A stretch of 64,000 nt of DNA, from contig BPGX01000009.1 of NCBI GenBank assembly GCA_026003255.1, forward strand, positions 1 through 64,000. Reading direction: 5' to 3'. Both the position numbers and the translations under genes were made by a program. Under the pieces are notes generated by a model. It ran no database searches. It had not been told where the DNA came from and worked only from the letters and a program-made list of their open reading frames with translations. Origin of the DNA: Bacteroidia bacterium (GTDB lineage: Bacteria > Bacteroidota > Bacteroidia > B-17B0 > Aurantibacillaceae). Below are positions 56,117 to 63,915 of the stretch, one piece after another; the first letter of the stretch is position 1; every line of letters begins with the position of its first letter.

Positions 56117-57541
56117 ATGTGCAATATGAACAGAAGTACCTTAAACAAGCAGATAAGTTTTGAATTAATACAAAATCTTAAAAATGACCCAAAAGCATTT
56201 TCATCTTTTTTACAAAATCAAAATGACGGAGCTATTATTTATGTTTTGGAAAAGTTTGGTAGATTAGAAAATGGCTATAGCAAAGAACCATTACAAAATT
56301 TACTAAATCACTCCAATGAAAATATTAGAGCTTTATCGATAAAAAATTTAGCAAAAATTGAAGATATTAACCTTTTACCTACTTTCATTAAATACGCAAG
56401 TACCGATGAAAGTACAATTGTAAGAAGAGAGGCGGTTTCTGCCATAGGGAGACTTAGAAATGAGAAAGCTATTCCTTCATTAATCAATTTTTTGAAAGAT
56501 AAAGATCCAAAGGTTGTAATGCAAGCAATAAGAGGGTTGCTTGTATTTTCTCATAACTCAAGTGTGAAGAACGAATTAAAGAAATTGCTAAATCATCCTA
56601 ACGAGATAATCAGAGAAGTTATTAATAAAGAGGTCAACGGGGTTCAATACCAATCGAAGAGTCAGCAAAGACATGACGAATTTCCTGAGTTTTTAAAAAA
56701 TACTGTGGTTCATGGAGATGTGCAAGAAATAATAAAATATGTGCCCGATGAATCGGTTCATTTAACTTTTACATCGCCACCTTATTATAATGCTAGAGAT
56801 TATTCGATTTATCAAAGTTATAATGAGTATTTAAATTTTTTGGAACGAGTTTTTAAAGAAGTTCATCGTGTAACCAAAGAAGGTAGGTTTTTCGTCCTTA
56901 ATACATCGCCAATCATTATTCCAAGGATTAGTAGGCAACACGCCAGCAAAAGGTACCCTATACCTTATGACATACATCCGTTGTTAATAAAAATGGGTTG
57001 GGAATTTATTGATGATATTGTATGGGTTAAACCTGAAGCAAGTGTAAAAAATAGAAATGCAGGATTTTTACAACACAGAAAACCACTGGCTTATAAACCG
57101 AATGCTGTTACTGAAATGTTAATGGTCTATCGAAAGAAGACTGATAAATTGATTGATTGGAACATAAGACAATATAGCCGGGATAAAGTAAAAAAAAGTA
57201 AGGTACTTGAAGAATACGAAACTACAAATGTTTGGCGTATAGATCCTACATTTGATAAAGTGCATACCGCAGTTTTTCCGCTCGAACTTTGTAATAGAGT
57301 TATTAAATTCTATTCTTTTATAGGAGATTTAATCTTCGATCCATTTGCGGGTAGTGGAACATTAGGCAGAGCAGCATTAAATCTAAATAGAAACTTTTTC
57401 TTAACGGAAAAAGAAGCTAAATACATAAATAGAATTAAAGAGGAATTAAATAAAGTAGGTAATTTATTTAATCAAGTGGGTCAACCAAAATTTGTTAGCC
57501 TTCAAGAATTTATTACTTTAACAGAGAAAAAAGGTATATGA
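56117..57541 (+). CDS. HEAT-repeat DNA methyltransferase of a type II restriction system
   Basis: 474 residues. The N-terminal part (about 40-165) is a set of HEAT-like helical repeats (NIRALSIKNLAKIEDINLL; SAIGRLRNEKAIPSLINFL; VVMQAIRGLLVF), fused to a beta-class methyltransferase domain: motif IV TSPPYYNARDYS (T219-Y223) precedes motif I DPFAGSGTLGRAA (D408-T415). TSPPY is typical of N4-cytosine methyltransferases. It should protect host DNA at the cognate site. The nuclease gene overlaps its stop by 4 bp. An alternative start at 56126 (MNRSTLNK) is possible. The m4C assignment is from motif type, not proven. Confidence 0.87.
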   Translation: MCNMNRSTLNKQISFELIQNLKNDPKAFSSFLQNQNDGAIIYVLEKFGRLENGYSKEPLQNLLNHSNENIRALSIKNLAKIEDINLLPTFIKYASTDESTIVRREAVSAIGRLRNEKAIPSLINFLKDKDPKVVMQAIRGLLVFSHNSSVKNELKKLLNHPNEIIREVINKEVNGVQYQSKSQQRHDEFPEFLKNTVVHGDVQEIIKYVPDESVHLTFTSPPYYNARDYSIYQSYNEYLNFLERVFKEVHRVTKEGRFFVLNTSPIIIPRISRQHASKRYPIPYDIHPLLIKMGWEFIDDIVWVKPEASVKNRNAGFLQHRKPLAYKPNAVTEMLMVYRKKTDKLIDWNIRQYSRDKVKKSKVLEEYETTNVWRIDPTFDKVHTAVFPLELCNRVIKFYSFIGDLIFDPFAGSGTLGRAALNLNRNFFLTEKEAKYINRIKEELNKVGNLFNQVGQPKFVSLQEFITLTEKKGI

Positions 57542-58454
57542 CAATAACCGAACAAGTCGCAAAAAATATAATTAGGAAATTATTAAAAGGAGAAGACTAC
57601 AGAATAGAGGTAGTTACTTTAATTAATGCTGAATTTTTGCAATTTGCGATAGATTTCTTTAAAAGAATCGTTGATGCAAAATTAAAAAGTCAAAATATAA
57701 CCGTTGACTGGTATAAAAAAAGAATTTCTTAATCCAGAATTACCAGCAAGAGATATTGCTATTAATGCCGGATTGAATAAAAAAACCATTCATAATATGT
57801 TTAATTCCTCTACAAAGGAGATAGTTATAGATGCATCAAATGAACATTATGACTCTTTGTATGAAACAATTAAAAATCTTGTGGAAACAGAACACGATCT
57901 TGATCTTACATTAACCATTAAATTTAAAGGTGTAAGTGTTGATTTAAATGTAAGCGAGAGTTTGATAGTAATAAATACTCTTGCAGTAAAGCGAGCAGAG
58001 TTAAGGGGTGGTTTATGGAGTACTGCTGGTAAAAGAGTAGAAAAACCACTTATGGAAACATTATGCAAATTGTATGATGTGCCTGAGAATAATTATGCTG
58101 TAAAAATTAAAAGGTAAAATCATAAAAGATGTTGACTTTGAAAGAGAGGTTGACTTTTACTTAGTTGAAGGTAAAAACCAATACAAATGTGAAGTTAAAT
58201 TAATGGGAAGGGGAAATCCGGAAAGCGCCGATGCTGTTATAGCAAGAGATAGCAAGGTATTTGTAGCGGATAAACTTTCAGAAACAAACAAGAGACAACT
58301 TGATAGCTTAGGTGTTGAGTGGGTTGAATTAAGAAGTAACGGCGGATTTCAAAGATTTGAAATCGTGCTTGATCATTTAAGAATTCCGCATGGCAAATTA
58401 CCGCGAAACGTAGATCAAAGGTTGGAAATAATTTTAAATAAACTATTAAAATAA
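57538..58454 (+). pseudogene. Type II restriction endonuclease, frameshifted (CfrBI-like candidate)
   Basis: About 305 residues when repaired. Three frames cover it: residues MTITEQVAKNI to DWYKK, then EFLNPELPARDIAINAGLNKKTIHNM to NNYAVKIK, then KGKIIKDVDFEREVDF to the end. The first break is in the A7 run at about 57714-57720 (six A restore frame); the second lies in the A-rich stretch at about 58102-58112. The last part holds a PD-(D/E)XK-like site: EVDFYLVEG then YKCEVKLMGRGNPESADAV. This pattern and the methyltransferase partner suggest a CfrBI-type enzyme, but I recall the family from memory only. If the breaks are real, the methyltransferase is now an orphan. Confidence 0.7.
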
Positions 58455-58527
58455 ACGGCACACTTTATGTTATGAACAAATATCCATTAATGAGATATCT
58501 TAATTAAATAAAAATTGAACCTAAATC

Positions 58528-58692
58528 ACCACGAAAAAACATTTGAAGAGAATTTTGCTAATTTTAGCCCGATGAGACGCATGAGTTACAATCATGAAGT
58601 AGCACCGGCTTTAATTTATTTATTGAGCGATGCTTCTTCTTATGTAACGGGCTTAAATCTGAAAGTAGATGGTGGATGGACGGTGTGATAAA
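58528..58692 (+). pseudogene. Remnant 3' end of an SDR gene (direct repeat copy B)
   Basis: Encodes HHEKTFEENFANFSPMRRMS and the remainder of the SDR C-terminus up to VDGGWTV, then TGA TAA, without an upstream coding part. It is 9 bp before the thioesterase ATG, a natural operon spacing, so it is probably the original end of the SDR gene at this locus. The last Trp codon of copy A is a stop here. Confidence 0.88.
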
Positions 58693-58701
58693 AAATATAA
58701 C

Positions 58702-59129
58702 ATGAGTTATTCCATAGAAAATTTTAATATTGCATTAAAACTAAGAATTGATTGGAGTGAACTGGATTATTTTGGTCATGTAAACAATGTTTCTTTTTTT
58801 AAATACATTCAGGCAGGTCGTGTGAATTATTGGGAAAAAATAGGATTGATTGAGTATTACAAACAACATAAAATTGGTCCCCATGTTGTATTCCTGTAAA
58901 TGCACTTTCCTAAGAGAACTGCATTATCCGGGAGACATACAGATTTTAAACAAAAACTTCCAAAGTTGGAAATACAAGTTTTGTGTTACATCATCTCATT
59001 ACCAATAATCAAAAGGACATCGCCGCTGAAGCAGAAGATGTTGTTGTCATGTTTGATTTTAATAAAATGAATAAAATTCAAATACCAGATGAATTAAGAA
59101 AAAGTATTGAAAAAGTTGAATCAAAATAA
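58702..59129 (+). pseudogene. Acyl-CoA thioesterase (4HBT hotdog fold), frameshifted
   Basis: The N-terminal frame gives MSYSIENFNIALKLRIDWSELDYFGHVNNVSFFKYIQAGR, a classic 4HBT start with the DYFGHVNN active-site motif. It is lost near 58893. Later frames give SCKCTFLRELHYPGDIQIL and then TSKVGNTSFVLHHLITNNQ through to AEAEDVVVMFDFNK, ending IEKVESK. Two one-base indels (near 58893 and 58948) explain this. Full length would be about 142 residues. Hotdog thioesterases occur in some nonulosonate and acyl-sugar operons. Function in this operon is inferred. Confidence 0.82.
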
Positions 59130-59140
59130 AAATTCGCTTT

Positions 59141-60195
59141 ATGAAAGTTCTGGATTTCATTAAAAATCATAACAAAGATATTATCTCTACTCCCTATATT
59201 ATTGCTGAAGCAGGTGTAAATCACGAAGGTTCCATGGAACTGGCCAAACGCTTAATTGATGAAGCAGCCGAGGGGCGGAGCTCATGCCATCAAATTTCAA
59301 TCGTATAAGGGCAGAAACGCTGGCATCTAAAAACAGTCCCTATTATTGGGACATTACCAAAGAACCTACACGTTCTCAGTATGAGTTGTTTAAGAAGTAT
59401 GATAAATTCTGGAAGAAAGAATATGAGGAATTAAAGACATATTGTGACAAAGCAGGCATTGAATTTATGAGTACACCTTTTGATATTGAATCAGCTACTT
59501 TTTTAAACGATTTAATGCCTGTATTTAAAATTTCTTCTTCTGATATTACCAATTTTCAATTTATTGAATATCAATGTTCATTTGGTAAGCCCATTATTCT
59601 CTCTACGGGTGCTTCCTATTTATGGGAAATACAAGAAGCAGTAGATATTATTGAAAAGCATGGTAATCCTTTGATACTGATGCATTGTGTATTGAACTAT
59701 CCAACCCCTAACAAGAATGCTAATCTTGGAATGATACAAGGACTTAAAAAACATTTTCCTCAACACATTATCGGATATAGCGATCATACGTTACCACAAA
59801 ATATGGAAGTTATTCATACTGCCGTATTATTAGGTGCTACTGTCGTTGAGAAGCATTTTACACACGATAAAACTTTACCCGGCAACGATCATTACCATGC
59901 TATGGATAAAGAGGACTTGAAAGTATTCTGGGATAAGTGGAAATTTACGGAAGAATTGTTAGGTTCATTCAAAGTTACAGCTTTACCAGATGAAGAACCT
60001 GCACGGCTAAATGCCAGAAGAAGCTTAGTAGCAGCAAGAGATATACCAAAAGGAAAAATTATTGAAGAGAAAGATTTGACGTGGAAAAGACCTGCACATG
60101 GAATTAGTGCAAAATACTATAAGGACTTAATAGGTAAGAAAGTGTTAGTGGATATTAAAGAAGATGAGATATTGAAATGGAATATGATTGAATGA
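59141..60195 (+). pseudogene. neuB: NeuB-family N-acetylneuraminate/nonulosonate synthase, frameshifted
   Basis: Condenses phosphoenolpyruvate with an N-acyl sugar to a nine-carbon sialic-like acid. The N-terminus TPYIIAEAGVNHEGSMELAKRL is followed, after two single-G insertions (GGGG near 59274-59277 and GGG near 59307-59309), by SKNSPYYWDITK, GIEFMSTPFD, PVFKISSSDITNF, IGYSDHTLP, GATVVEKHFTHDKTLPGNDH and a C-terminal SAF domain (RSLVAARDIPKGKIIEEKDL). Repaired length about 350. Changing the two G runs gives one clean frame, so sequencing error is a real possibility. Product may be legionaminic, pseudaminic or sialic acid. Confidence 0.88.
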
Positions 60196-60214
60196 ATTAT
60201 AAAATTATTACATT

Positions 60215-60901
60215 ATGAGAGAATCTGAAATAACACGATATAAAAACACATTAAAAGATTTATTAGATTTAAATGTAGAGCATTATTGTGATTTAGGGCC
60301 TGGTAAAGGAGAAATTTGTATTGGGTTGCATAAAGCAGGAAAAAAGGTTTGTGCATTAGAAGCACCGTGGGACTTTGAGAATCGAACAGCATGGAAAAAA
60401 GAATATAATATAAATGTATATTCAGGAGATTTCTTCACATGCAATTTTAATGAAACTATTAAGGAGAAAGTAGAATGTTTTTCCTTGATACATTGCATTG
60501 CTCATTTAAGATTTCCTCCTCATATTGTTTTAAAGAATGCGTATAAAAAACTTGAAAAAAATGGTTATTTTTATTTATCCACTGTTAATGCTGGTTCTTT
60601 AGATAAAGTGATAAAACTTTTTAGGGGTGGGGCAATAACAGAGGAGGTTAAAGAATATGTGGATATGGGAGAAGAATATAGAAAGTATTGTAATCCAACA
60701 GGAAGATATATGATATGGGATAGCTGGATGCATGTAAAAGAATATAGAGATTTTGAATTAAAAAAGATTTTTGAAGATTGTGGGTATAAAGTTGTAATTT
60801 TAAAGCATAGAAACAACTTTAAGCATTGGAAAAATGAAATTCTTTGTAAAATTTGGCCACACTTAAGTGAGGAAATAATCATTGTTGGGCAAAAAGTATA
60901 A
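60215..60901 (+). CDS. SAM-dependent methyltransferase
   Basis: 228 residues with class I motif I YCDLGPGKGEICIGLHKAG, then VCALEAPW, FSLIHCIAHLRFP and LEKNGYFYLSTVNAG, the usual motif order of Rossmann methyltransferases. No specific family recognised. It follows NeuB by 19 bp on the same strand and ends 4 bp before the convergent mlaF stop. A sugar O- or N-methyltransferase is the likely role given context. Confidence 0.8.
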   Translation: MRESEITRYKNTLKDLLDLNVEHYCDLGPGKGEICIGLHKAGKKVCALEAPWDFENRTAWKKEYNINVYSGDFFTCNFNETIKEKVECFSLIHCIAHLRFPPHIVLKNAYKKLEKNGYFYLSTVNAGSLDKVIKLFRGGAITEEVKEYVDMGEEYRKYCNPTGRYMIWDSWMHVKEYRDFELKKIFEDCGYKVVILKHRNNFKHWKNEILCKIWPHLSEEIIIVGQKV

Positions 60902-60905
60902 AATC

Positions 60906-61655
60906 TTACTTCTTATACACCGTTCTCATAAACTCTGACGAAAATACAAAATTATCAAGCGCTTCATTTCCACTATTTAATACACTTTCTTTTGTGCCTT
61001 TCCACTCCGCTCTTCCTTTATGTATAAATAATATATTTTCACCTATTTCAATTACCGAATTCATATCGTGTGTGATTACAATTGTTGTCATATTAAATTC
61101 CTTGGTTAATTCATGAATTAATTCATCAATGACAATGGCTGTTTTAGGATCCAATCCTGAATTGGGCTCATCACAAAACAGATATTTTGGAAACGCTGCA
61201 ATAGCTCTCGCTAAACCTGCTCGTTTTTTCATTCCACCACTCAGTTCAGCAGGATAAAGTTTATTTTTCCCTTCTAATTTTACTCGTTTTAAAACAAAAT
61301 TTACTCGCTCTTTTTTCTCTTCTTCACTCATATTGGTAAACATATCCAGCGGAAATTGAACATTTTCTTCAAGTGTTAGCGAATCAAATAATGCTCCTGC
61401 CTGAAACAACATACCTAACTCTTTGCGAATTTCTTGTTTCGCCTGTGGAGACATCTGAATAAAATCTTTCCCTTCAAACAAAACTTGCCCACTATCCGGC
61501 TGATGAAGGCCAACCATTACTTTAAGTAAAGTTGTTTTCCCACAACCACTTTCGCCAATAATCAAGTTGGTTTTACCTTTTTCAAAAGTAAAACTAATGT
61601 CCTGAATGATTGTTCTTCCATCAAAACTTTTTGTTATGTTTTTTACTTCTATCAA
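60906..61655 (-). CDS. mlaF: Mla-type ABC transporter ATP-binding protein
   Basis: ATPase for the MlaE permease in phospholipid transport. 249 residues: Walker A LIIGESGCGKTTLLKVMVG, Q-loop MLFQAGALFDSLT, signature LSGGMKKRAGLARAIA, Walker B YLFCDEPNSGLDP and switch His ITHDMNSV. The QAGALFDSLTL stretch and SGGMKKR signature are typical of MlaF. It overlaps mlaE by 4 bp, so they are translated together. Confidence 0.95.
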   Translation of the reverse strand: MIEVKNITKSFDGRTIIQDISFTFEKGKTNLIIGESGCGKTTLLKVMVGLHQPDSGQVLFEGKDFIQMSPQAKQEIRKELGMLFQAGALFDSLTLEENVQFPLDMFTNMSEEEKKERVNFVLKRVKLEGKNKLYPAELSGGMKKRAGLARAIAAFPKYLFCDEPNSGLDPKTAIVIDELIHELTKEFNMTTIVITHDMNSVIEIGENILFIHKGRAEWKGTKESVLNSGNEALDNFVFSSEFMRTVYKK

Positions 61656-62392
61656 GTGAAAAAGATTTGCGTGATAATTAAATTAAAAATTAAAATCAAT
61701 ATACTTGAGATCACTACTGCTCTTGTGCTGGATTTACCGACTTCCAATGCCCCACCACGAGTATAATATCCATAGTATGCAGGTATGGAAGTAATAATAA
61801 AAGCAAACACAATTACTTTTGTAAATGCATACCATATTTTCCATGTCTCAAACATAAATTGAATACCAAAAATATATTCATAAGGGGTTACGGCATTTGA
61901 GGCAATACCCATTACATAGCCACCTAATAAGCCCAAAAACATACTAATCGCAATCAAAAAAGGATTAATGAAGATGGCAGCAATAATTTTAGGCAATATC
62001 AAATAACATGCTGAGTTAACGCCCATAATCTCTAATGCATCAATTTGTTCTGTAATACGCATAGCACCAATTTCAGATGCAATGTTAGAACCTACTTTCC
62101 CTGCTAATATCAAACTTACAATCGTAGGGCTAAATTCTAACAATATGGATTCCCGCGTCGTAAAACCTACTGCATACAAGGGAACCCAAGGACTGGTAAA
62201 TCCAAATGCTGCCTGTATGGTAATAACTCCTCCCATAAACACCGAAATAATTGCTACAATTGGCAAGGATGTAATCCCAATTTGATGAATCTCTTTGATA
62301 ATCTGCTTTCTATACACTTTCCAATTCTCGGGCTTCCGAAATACCTTGCCCATCAAAAGCGCATATTCACCCAGTTGAAATAATAGATTCAT
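61652..62392 (-). CDS. mlaE: MlaE-family ABC transporter permease
   Basis: Membrane subunit of the MCE lipid transporter. 246 residues with five or six helices, GITSLPIVAIISVFMGGVITIQ, FSPTIVSLILAGKVGSNIASEIGAMRITEQIDALEIMGV (a hallmark of MlaE), and TKVIVFAFIITSIPAYYGY. The MCE partner is not adjacent; the candidate is the mlaD gene at 1492. A promoter divergent from the small lipoprotein gene precedes it. Confidence 0.95.
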   Translation of the reverse strand: MNLLFQLGEYALLMGKVFRKPENWKVYRKQIIKEIHQIGITSLPIVAIISVFMGGVITIQAAFGFTSPWVPLYAVGFTTRESILLEFSPTIVSLILAGKVGSNIASEIGAMRITEQIDALEIMGVNSACYLILPKIIAAIFINPFLIAISMFLGLLGGYVMGIASNAVTPYEYIFGIQFMFETWKIWYAFTKVIVFAFIITSIPAYYGYYTRGGALEVGKSSTRAVVISSILILIFNLIITQIFFT

Positions 62393-62408
62393 CCTGAATA
62401 TTTATCTT

Positions 62409-62427
62409 TAATTTTGCAGCAAAAATA
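62409..62427. promoter_or_regulatory. Overlapping divergent promoters of mlaE-mlaF and a small lipoprotein
   Basis: TAATTTTG on the plus strand (62409-62416) and TATTTTTG on the minus strand (62420-62427) both match TAnnTTTG and lie only 3 bp apart. The plus element is 20 bp before the lipoprotein ATG at 62437; the minus one is 27 bp before the mlaE ATG. Polymerases on the two would exclude one another. Confidence 0.6.
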
Positions 62428-62436
62428 CGTTTTTCT

Positions 62437-62568
62437 ATGAACATTCGTCATTTTGTTTATCTAATTCTATTGTTACTTTTTTCTTTATGTATAACAAGTT
62501 GTTCTACCAAGAAAAAGTATCATAATAAGAATAAAGGTTGCGATTGTCCTACTTTTGGGAAACATTAA
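62437..62568 (+). CDS. Small 43-residue lipoprotein
   Basis: The ATG opens a 43-codon frame with a signal segment (FVYLILLLLFSL) and an excellent lipobox ITSC with the lipid cysteine at residue 22. The mature part is only 22 residues, CSTKKKYHNKNKG then CDCPTFGKH. It has its own -7 promoter element and ends exactly at the stop of the convergent CsgG-like gene. Small cysteine-containing lipoproteins of this shape occur in Bacteroidota; function is unknown. Lipobox and promoter support it being real. Confidence 0.72.
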   Translation: MNIRHFVYLILLLLFSLCITSCSTKKKYHNKNKGCDCPTFGKH

Positions 62569-63726
62569 TTATTTCCCTTTTGAGTTGTATCCAAAGCTTA
62601 TACCAATACGATGTCCATTTGGGGAAGGAACAAAAAACAAATTAATAGGTATGTTGAGTTTGCCGGAACGAAATGTTTTACCAATTGCAATCACTACTCC
62701 TGTTACCAAACGCAGGTCGCCGCGACTGTCCATTCTTTCTTTTTTTTCGAAAGGAAATGGTTCATTCGGATTCGGATGTTTTTGTTGCCAGTCAGAATAT
62801 AATCTCCAGACGTTTAAGGAATCATAATATCCTGTAGCATACTTAGCTACTGAAAACGTTGGTCCAACGCCCAATTCCCAGCCATTGATGTTATGTCTTA
62901 ATCCATTCATTATCGTTAAACTTGGAAAAAAACTACTCTGGTCTAATCCGGTGATTTGCGGGACAATTTCAAATAATGCCTGCCATTTACCTGCTGTGAA
63001 ATATTGTATTTCAAACTGATAACCAAACTGATACATCAATGGATAAACGCCATATCCACCCTGTTCTTTGGGCATATTTAGAATTTTCCCTGTTTCTCCC
63101 ATAAAATAAATACCACCCATTCTTGGACCATCTAATCTAAGCCGTGTAGTATTAGGATTAGTAATTTCATTATCTATGACATCTACTTTTTGTAATCTGT
63201 TTAGAACAATTTCATCAACGGGTTGATTGAACAATTTAGCAATTGTAATACTTATCATTCGTGTCATTTCTTCTTTAATGGGCAAGAATTCAATCACCTG
63301 TGTTTTTTCACTACTTTTCGTTTTGACATTGATTAATCTAAACGAGCATACAATTTTGTTTCCAAAATTTTTCACACTTCCACCTAACACTTTATCTACA
63401 CCTAATTTTTCACCAATGTTTAATAAGCATAAATTTCCATAGCAATTTTCTAAGTTTAATCCTTTTTGTTGTGCAAGATAAAGAGCATCGTTGCGGTCAA
63501 TGATGTCAAACTGATTGGTTTTTTCCAATTCAATTTTTGCGATTTCACCAATGATATTCCCCGACTGAAGAGTGGACTCATTGGTTTCATAATCTAGAAC
63601 CAGAATTTTTTCCTTGGTGGATGTTGATTCGGCTACATTATTTTGGGCATTGCAGAAATTAATAGATGTGTTTATCATCAGAATGCCCATTGTTGTTGTC
63701 ATTGTTTTTTGAATAATTTTTTTCAT
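62569..63726 (-). CDS. Exported protein with CsgG-like N-terminal domain, function unknown
   Basis: 385 residues. Signal peptide (about 1-27, INFCNAQ). Residues about 40-170 look like a CsgG/lipoprotein-assembly-type fold: EKILVLDYETNESTLQSG, IAKIELEKTNQFDIIDRND, GVDKVLGGSVKNFGNKIVC. The C-terminal half (about 210-385) has beta-strand character (YQFGYQFEIQYFTAGKWQALFEI; GWELGVGPTFSV; RIGISFGYNSKGK) and may be an outer-membrane barrel. The combination suggests an envelope assembly or secretion role, but I know no characterised homologue. It ends one base after the small lipoprotein's stop. Confidence 0.68.
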   Translation of the reverse strand: MKKIIQKTMTTTMGILMINTSINFCNAQNNVAESTSTKEKILVLDYETNESTLQSGNIIGEIAKIELEKTNQFDIIDRNDALYLAQQKGLNLENCYGNLCLLNIGEKLGVDKVLGGSVKNFGNKIVCSFRLINVKTKSSEKTQVIEFLPIKEEMTRMISITIAKLFNQPVDEIVLNRLQKVDVIDNEITNPNTTRLRLDGPRMGGIYFMGETGKILNMPKEQGGYGVYPLMYQFGYQFEIQYFTAGKWQALFEIVPQITGLDQSSFFPSLTIMNGLRHNINGWELGVGPTFSVAKYATGYYDSLNVWRLYSDWQQKHPNPNEPFPFEKKERMDSRGDLRLVTGVVIAIGKTFRSGKLNIPINLFFVPSPNGHRIGISFGYNSKGK

Positions 63727-63745
63727 AGTGGTAAGTTTTATATCA

Positions 63746-63753
63746 CAAAGGTA
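63746..63753 (-). promoter_or_regulatory. Bacteroidota -7 promoter element upstream of the CsgG-like gene
   Basis: TACCTTTG on the minus strand matches TAnnTTTG, 19 bp before the ATG. Confidence 0.5.
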
Positions 63754-63858
63754 GTGGTGTTATATGCGAAAAAATTATTGAAAATAACAATTTAAAAAAT
63801 ATTAGTTGCAAAAAATATAATCAATTTATGTAAAAACAATAGAAATTTTTATTTGAAT

Positions 63859-63891
63859 TTTGAAAATTCATTCAGATATTTATTATTTTTG
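63859..63891 (+). promoter_or_regulatory. Promoter of the gene at the right edge
   Basis: TTTG (63859-63862) and TATTTTTG (63884-63891) separated by 21 bp fit the Bacteroidota consensus. The -7 element is 24 bp before the ATG at 63916. Confidence 0.6.
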
Positions 63892-63915
63892 TGAAAAACA
63901 ATAAAAATTAAATTT

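Larger units (their letters stand above)
56067..58527. mobile_element. Restriction-modification cassette inserted in a sugar operon
   Basis: 2461 bp holding only the methyltransferase and nuclease genes plus short non-coding ends. It separates the SDR gene from its operon partner and is bounded by copies A and B of the SDR 3' end. No transposase, integrase or terminal inverted repeat is visible. Acquisition by recombination through the SDR gene is the simplest reading. Confidence 0.7.

Noticed and set aside
57538..58454. Phase variation of the nuclease through its A7 run
   Set aside because: The run is short and a second frameshift is present, so one slip would not restore the gene.
58452..58490. 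ACGGCACACTTTATGTTATG after the nuclease gene as an integron attC-type site
   Set aside because: I looked for the paired core sites and long imperfect stem of an attC site and did not find them; one core-like word is not enough.
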